Made by a program: the position numbers and the translations under genes
In this document: in pieces, positions 60,341 to 64,000 of the stretch
How the letters are laid out: the number at the start of each line of letters is the position of its first letter
How positions within the stretch are numbered: the stretch's first letter is position 1
The notes under the pieces: generated by a model
Seen by the model: only the letters and a program-made list of their open reading frames with translations
Told to the model about the DNA's origin: nothing
Database searches by the model: none
Origin: Hymenobacter negativus
Lineage (GTDB): Bacteria; Bacteroidota; Bacteroidia; Cytophagales; Hymenobacteraceae
DNA length: 64,000 bases
Assembly (NCBI RefSeq): GCF_017571495.1
Contig: NZ_JAGETZ010000005.1
Span: 248,001-312,000, forward strand
Direction of reading: 5' to 3'

Positions 60341-60360
60341 TCAAGATTGAGACCTGAGGC

Positions 60361-60407
60361 GTTGCGCCCGGTTTTGGCCTCCTGGCGGGGCTGGAGCCGG
60401 GCGCAAC
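60361..60407. terminator. Hairpin after susD
   Basis: GTTGCGCCCGG and CCGGGCGCAAC, perfect 11-bp arms around 25 bases, 20 bp after the susD stop. It lacks a T tract. The next promoter module is at 60506, so it probably separates susCD from the GH2 transcript. Confidence 0.55.
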
Positions 60408-60505
60408 TGCGTTCCTATTCGACTCCGTTTCAACCAGCTGTTGGGATAGCGCGGATAGAAAACGGCAACTGCCCAGCCCGCGCGGGCAGTCCATACCCCA
60501 CAGTA

Positions 60506-60540
60506 CAGGATGGTGCGCTCGGAAGCTGCGGCTTCTTTTG
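60506..60540 (+). promoter_or_regulatory. CAGGAG promoter module of the 60565 GH2 gene
   Basis: CAGGATGGTG (60506-60515), 17 bp, TTCTTTTG (60533-60540). The start codon is 25 bases after the box. Confidence 0.5.
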
Positions 60541-60564
60541 TGACACTCCTTCTTTTTCCACTCA

Positions 60565-63500
60565 ATGCCGAAAGCGAATTTCCACCTGCTTGCGAAGGTC
60601 TGGCGCTACTGCTGGCTACCGCTGCTGTGGAGCCTAAGTGCCGCCGCCTGGGCCGCGCCACCCGCCGCCGGGCGCACGAAGTATAGTTTCAACCCCGGCT
60701 GGCAGGTGCGGGTAGGGGAGGCGCCCGGCGCCGAAGCTGCCGCGTTTGACGATGCCAAATGGAAAAGCGTGACGCTGCCCTACGCCTGGAATGAGGACGA
60801 GGCTTTCAGCAAGGACATTAAGGATTTGAGCACGGGCGTGGCCTGGTACCGCAAGCATTTCCATCTGCCGGCCGGGGCTGTGGGCCAAAAGGTGTTTGTT
60901 GAGTTTGAGGGGGTGCGACTGGCTGGCGAGTTCTGGCTGAACGGCCAGCGTCTGGGCCTGCACGAAAACGGCGTGATGGCCGTGGGCTTCGACCTGACGC
61001 CCTACCTCAAGCCCGCGCCGGCCGACAACGTGCTGGCCGTGCGCACCGACAACGACTGGGACTACAAGGAGCGCGCCAGCGGCCAGACTTTTCAGTGGAG
61101 TAACCGGAACTTCAATGCCAACTATGGCGGTATCCCCAAGAACGTGTTCCTGCACGTCATGAGTCCGCTGCACCAGACGCTGCCGCTGTTTTCGGCGCTG
61201 GGCACCACCGGCGTATATGTATATGCGCAGGACTTCGACGTAGCCGGCGGCAAGGCCACGGTAGTAGCGGAGGCGCAGGTGAAGAACGAGTTGTCGGCGG
61301 CCCGCACTTTCCGCTTCGAAGCCACGGTGCTGGATGGGGAGGGCAAAACCGTGGGCACCCTGAGCGGTGGCGAAACGACCCTGCAGCCGGGTGAAACAAA
61401 AACCGTGAAAGCCCAGAAGCATATTTCAGGCCTGCATTTCTGGAGCTGGGGCTACGGCTATCTGTACACGGTTTCGACCCGCCTGCTAGTCGATAATAAG
61501 GTGGTGGACGAGGTGCAAACCCGCACCGGTTTCCGCAAAACCGAATTTGCCAACGGCCTTATCAAGCTGAACGACCGGGTGATGATGGTGCACGGCTACG
61601 CCCAACGCACCAGCAACGAGTGGCCCGCCGTGGGCCTGGGGGTACCCGCCTGGCTTTCCGACTACAGCAACGGCCTGATGGTGGCCGGCAATGCCAACAT
61701 GGTCCGTTGGATGCACGTCACGCCCTGGAAGCAGGACATCGAAAGCTGCGACCGGGTAGGCCTGCCGCAGTCCATGCCCGCCGGCGACGCCGAAAAAGAC
61801 GTGGCTGACCGCCGCTGGGGCCAGCGCCTGGAGTTGATGCGCGACGCCATCATCTACAACCGCAACAATCCCAGCATTCTGTTTTATGAGGGGGGCAACG
61901 AGAGCATCAGCGCGGCCCACATGCAGGAATTGAAGGACATTCGGAATCAGTACGACCCGCACGGCGGCCGGGCCATCGGCTCGCGCGAGATGCTGGATAT
62001 TCCGGCTGCCGAATATGGCGGCGAGATGCTCTACATCAACAAAAGCGCTACCAAGCCGCTATGGGCCATGGAATACTCGCGCGATGAAGCCCTGCGCAAG
62101 TATTGGGACGAATTCTCACCGCCCTACCACAAAGACGGCGAAGGGCCGAGTGCCTACCATTCGGTGACGACCAATACCACCGAGAAAAAGCCGGATGCCA
62201 GCGCCTACAACCGCAACCAGGACTCGTTTGCCCGTGAGGACGTTATTCGCTGGTACGACTACTGGCACGAGCGGCCCGGCACCGGTACCCGCAGCAGTGC
62301 CGGCGGTGTCAACATCGTTTTCTCCGACACCAATACCCACTACCGGGGCGCGGAAAATTACCGCCGTAGCGGCGAGGTGGATGCCCTGCGCATTGCCAAG
62401 GACGGCTACTTCGCTCATCAGGTAATGTGGGATGGCTGGGTAGAGCCTGAGAAGGCCCGCACCCACCTCATTGGCCATTGGAACTACAAAGCAGGCGTGG
62501 TGAAAAATGTGGATGTAATATCCAGCGGCGAGAAGGTGGAGCTGTTTCTCAATGGCAAGTCGATGGGCTTTGGCCAGCAGCAGTACCGCTTCCTGTTCAC
62601 CTTCCCGAACGTGGCCTGGCAGCCCGGCACCCTGCGCGCCGTGAGCTACGACGCCACCGGTAAAAAAGTGAGCGAAGCCGAACACCAAACCACCGGCCCA
62701 GCCGTGGCCCTGCGCCTCACGGCCACCACCAGCCCCGCCGGCCTGCACGCCGATGGTACCGACCTGTCCTTGCTGCAAGTGGAGGCAGTGGATGCTAAGG
62801 GCCGCCGCTGCCCCACAGCCCTGAACATGGTCAACTTCAGCCTGAGCGGCCCGGCCGAATGGCGCGGCGGCCTGGCGCAGGGCCCAGGCAACTACATTCT
62901 GAGCAAGAACCTGCCGGTGGAAGGCGGTGTGAACCGCGTACTTATTCGCAGCACGACCCAAGCTGGCAAAATCACAGTCACGGCCACGGCTGAGGGACTG
63001 AAACCAGCCACGGTCAGCCTGAAGTCGCAGCCCGTGCTGGTGGAAAACGGCTTGGCCACGCAGCTGCCCGGCGCTGATTTGCCGGTGAGCTTGCGGCGCG
63101 GGCCCACGCCGGCCGGGCCATCGTTCACGGTGTCGCGGGTGTCGGTGCCTATCACCGCCGCCACCGCCAATTCCAACCCGACCAATGCCACCTACAGCTT
63201 CGATGACAACGAGTTGTCGGAGTGGGTTTCGGACCGCAAGGAGGGCCGGCCGTGGATAGAATACACGCTGGCCCGCGCCGCGCCCATCAGCCAGGTGGCC
63301 ATGAAGCTGACCGGCTGGCGCAACAGTACCTACCCAATCCGCATCCTGATAGATGGGCAGGAAGCTTTCAGCGGAAAAACCGAGCGCAGCCTGGGCTACT
63401 TTACAGCCGTTTTTCCGCCGCGTACGGGCCAGAAAGTCCGCATTGAATTAACAGGCCACACCCAGGCCAAAGACGCCTTCAACATCACCGAGCTGGAGAC

Positions 63501-63606
63501 GCCCAAAAATGCCACCGCCGCCACGGACCAAGCCGGCCCGCCCGGCACACTCGGGCTGGTGGAGGTAGAAATGTATGAGAAACCGGCTGTTGCAAACCGG
63601 CCATAA
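60565..63606 (+). CDS. GH2 glycoside hydrolase with DUF4982-like and C-terminal binding domains
   Basis: 1013 residues. After a signal peptide (LPLLWSLSAAAWA) come the GH2 sandwich (KWKSVTLPYAWNEDEAFSKD, FEGVRLAGEFWLNGQRLGLH), an Ig-like domain and the barrel: YEGGNESI with acid/base Glu446 and WAMEYSRDE with nucleophile Glu503. A DUF4982-like domain (LIGHWNYKAGVVKNVDVISS) and a further Ig-like domain follow, then a discoidin-like module (STYPIRILIDGQEAFSGKTE). Likely a beta-galactosidase or beta-glucuronidase for pectin side chains, following the susCD pair. Confidence 0.9.
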   Translation: MPKANFHLLAKVWRYCWLPLLWSLSAAAWAAPPAAGRTKYSFNPGWQVRVGEAPGAEAAAFDDAKWKSVTLPYAWNEDEAFSKDIKDLSTGVAWYRKHFHLPAGAVGQKVFVEFEGVRLAGEFWLNGQRLGLHENGVMAVGFDLTPYLKPAPADNVLAVRTDNDWDYKERASGQTFQWSNRNFNANYGGIPKNVFLHVMSPLHQTLPLFSALGTTGVYVYAQDFDVAGGKATVVAEAQVKNELSAARTFRFEATVLDGEGKTVGTLSGGETTLQPGETKTVKAQKHISGLHFWSWGYGYLYTVSTRLLVDNKVVDEVQTRTGFRKTEFANGLIKLNDRVMMVHGYAQRTSNEWPAVGLGVPAWLSDYSNGLMVAGNANMVRWMHVTPWKQDIESCDRVGLPQSMPAGDAEKDVADRRWGQRLELMRDAIIYNRNNPSILFYEGGNESISAAHMQELKDIRNQYDPHGGRAIGSREMLDIPAAEYGGEMLYINKSATKPLWAMEYSRDEALRKYWDEFSPPYHKDGEGPSAYHSVTTNTTEKKPDASAYNRNQDSFAREDVIRWYDYWHERPGTGTRSSAGGVNIVFSDTNTHYRGAENYRRSGEVDALRIAKDGYFAHQVMWDGWVEPEKARTHLIGHWNYKAGVVKNVDVISSGEKVELFLNGKSMGFGQQQYRFLFTFPNVAWQPGTLRAVSYDATGKKVSEAEHQTTGPAVALRLTATTSPAGLHADGTDLSLLQVEAVDAKGRRCPTALNMVNFSLSGPAEWRGGLAQGPGNYILSKNLPVEGGVNRVLIRSTTQAGKITVTATAEGLKPATVSLKSQPVLVENGLATQLPGADLPVSLRRGPTPAGPSFTVSRVSVPITAATANSNPTNATYSFDDNELSEWVSDRKEGRPWIEYTLARAAPISQVAMKLTGWRNSTYPIRILIDGQEAFSGKTERSLGYFTAVFPPRTGQKVRIELTGHTQAKDAFNITELETPKNATAATDQAGPPGTLGLVEVEMYEKPAVANRP

Positions 63607-63641
63607 CTATGCAATTACAGTGTTTTGCTTGCGCAACGAAA

Positions 63642-63755
63642 CCTCACCCCATCACCCCCTCTCCAAAAAAGAGGGGGCACCGGTTCGTGAGGACGATTCC
63701 GATAGGTGCATTTCCGATGCCCCCTCTTTTTTGGAGAGGGGGTCAGGGGGTGAGG
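63642..63755. repeat. Family A inverted repeat, variant copy
   Basis: CCTCACCCCATCACCCCCTC and TCCAAAAAAGAGGGGGCA pair with TGCCCCCTCTTTTTTGGAGA and GGGGGTCAGGGGGTGAGG. Only the outer ends match other family A copies; the inner arm is its own (AAAAAAGAGGGGGC). The last gene begins inside its right arm. Confidence 0.85.
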
Positions 63756-64000
63756 TTGACGCGGTGGGCGACACTCGTTCTCCTATTCCTCCTAACTCTC
63801 ACTGCCCACGCTCAAACCCCGCCGCCGCTCTGGCACAACCAGCCGCGCACCCTCCGCTACCGGCCTGAGGGCTCCGACTTTGTCATCACCAACGGTACGC
63901 ACCGCTTCACACGCGCCCTCTACGGCACCAATACCGCCTTCCGTGTAGAGGCTGGCGACTTGCCGGAATTTGCGCTCTACCTACCCGGCATGGGCGGTAA
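63717..64000 (+). CDS. Probable DUF4450-domain secreted protein, N-terminus only (partial)
   Basis: The frame is open from ATG 63717 to the window end. Codons up to about 63755 are repeat sequence; GTG 63750 or TTG 63756 would start right at the signal peptide (TRWATLVLLFLLTLTAHAQ), so one of these may be the true start. The mature part LWHNQPRTLRYRPEG, then FVITNGTHRFTRALYGTNTA and FRVEAGDLPEFALYLPGMGG, is what I recall as the start of DUF4450 proteins found in pectin utilisation loci. The enzyme activity is unknown to me. Confidence 0.7.
   Translation, partial: MPPLFWRGGQGVRLTRWATLVLLFLLTLTAHAQTPPPLWHNQPRTLRYRPEGSDFVITNGTHRFTRALYGTNTAFRVEAGDLPEFALYLPGMGG

Overview
The window looks like chromosome of a GC-rich Bacteroidota, most likely a Cytophagales relative such as Hymenobacter. 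I infer this from SusC/SusD pairs, Bacteroidota-type promoter boxes ending in TTTG, Bacteroidota-specific domains (DUF5689, DUF4974, DUF4982, probable DUF4450) and the families of long intergenic hairpins. No species call is possible from sequence alone. I see no rRNA, tRNA, CRISPR array, transposase, phage gene or replication origin.

Layout. (1) 1-6861 (+): a fructan locus with the end of a SusC, a SusD, a sugar-porter MFS, a PfkB-type fructokinase and a GH32 lipoprotein. (2) 7005-12953 (+): pectin and rhamnogalacturonan oligomer breakdown with PL22, GH105, GH106 and the rhamnose mutarotase RhaM. (3) 13419-25087 (-): an ECF sigma/FecR anti-sigma pair controlling an STN-type SusC, a SusD_2-type lipoprotein, a DUF5689 lipoprotein, a Tat-exported metallophosphoesterase and a glycerophosphodiesterase. 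A frameshifted MOSC gene sits inside it. This looks like an organophosphate or phosphodiester scavenging locus. (4) 25267-34674 (-): L-rhamnose catabolism (aldolase/dehydrogenase fusion, GntR regulator, RhaI, a RhaB-type kinase) followed by LutABC lactate oxidation. (5) 34920-44796 (+): RhaT, PL11 rhamnogalacturonan lyase, two CE12 acetylesterases, an FG-GAP-like protein and a GH2. (6) 45084-49513 (-): SDR, FabF and a TetR/DHA2 drug-efflux pair, unrelated to the sugar genes. (7) 49635-64000: more rhamnogalacturonan side-chain enzymes and a second SusC/SusD pair, ending in a truncated, probably DUF4450-type gene.

How the genes fit together. Regions 2, 4, 5 and 7 form one pathway. Polymer is bound by SusC/SusD and cut by PL11, esterases remove acetyl groups, GH2/GH106/GH105/PL22 finish the oligomers, and RhaT imports rhamnose. 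RhaM, RhaI, RhaB and the fusion enzyme convert it to lactate, which LutABC oxidises to pyruvate.

The main new observation is a promoter module found in front of these genes and not in front of the fructan or phosphodiester genes. It is a 10-bp direct repeat with consensus CAGGAGAGTG, followed by exactly 17 bp and then a box usually ending in TTTG. I find eleven good copies and one weak one by eye. Two copies (12987 and 55042) drive no visible gene but are followed by a terminator-like hairpin, so they predict short untranslated transcripts. The intergenic regions are also full of at least three families of long inverted repeats and one two-part minisatellite (39702-39953).
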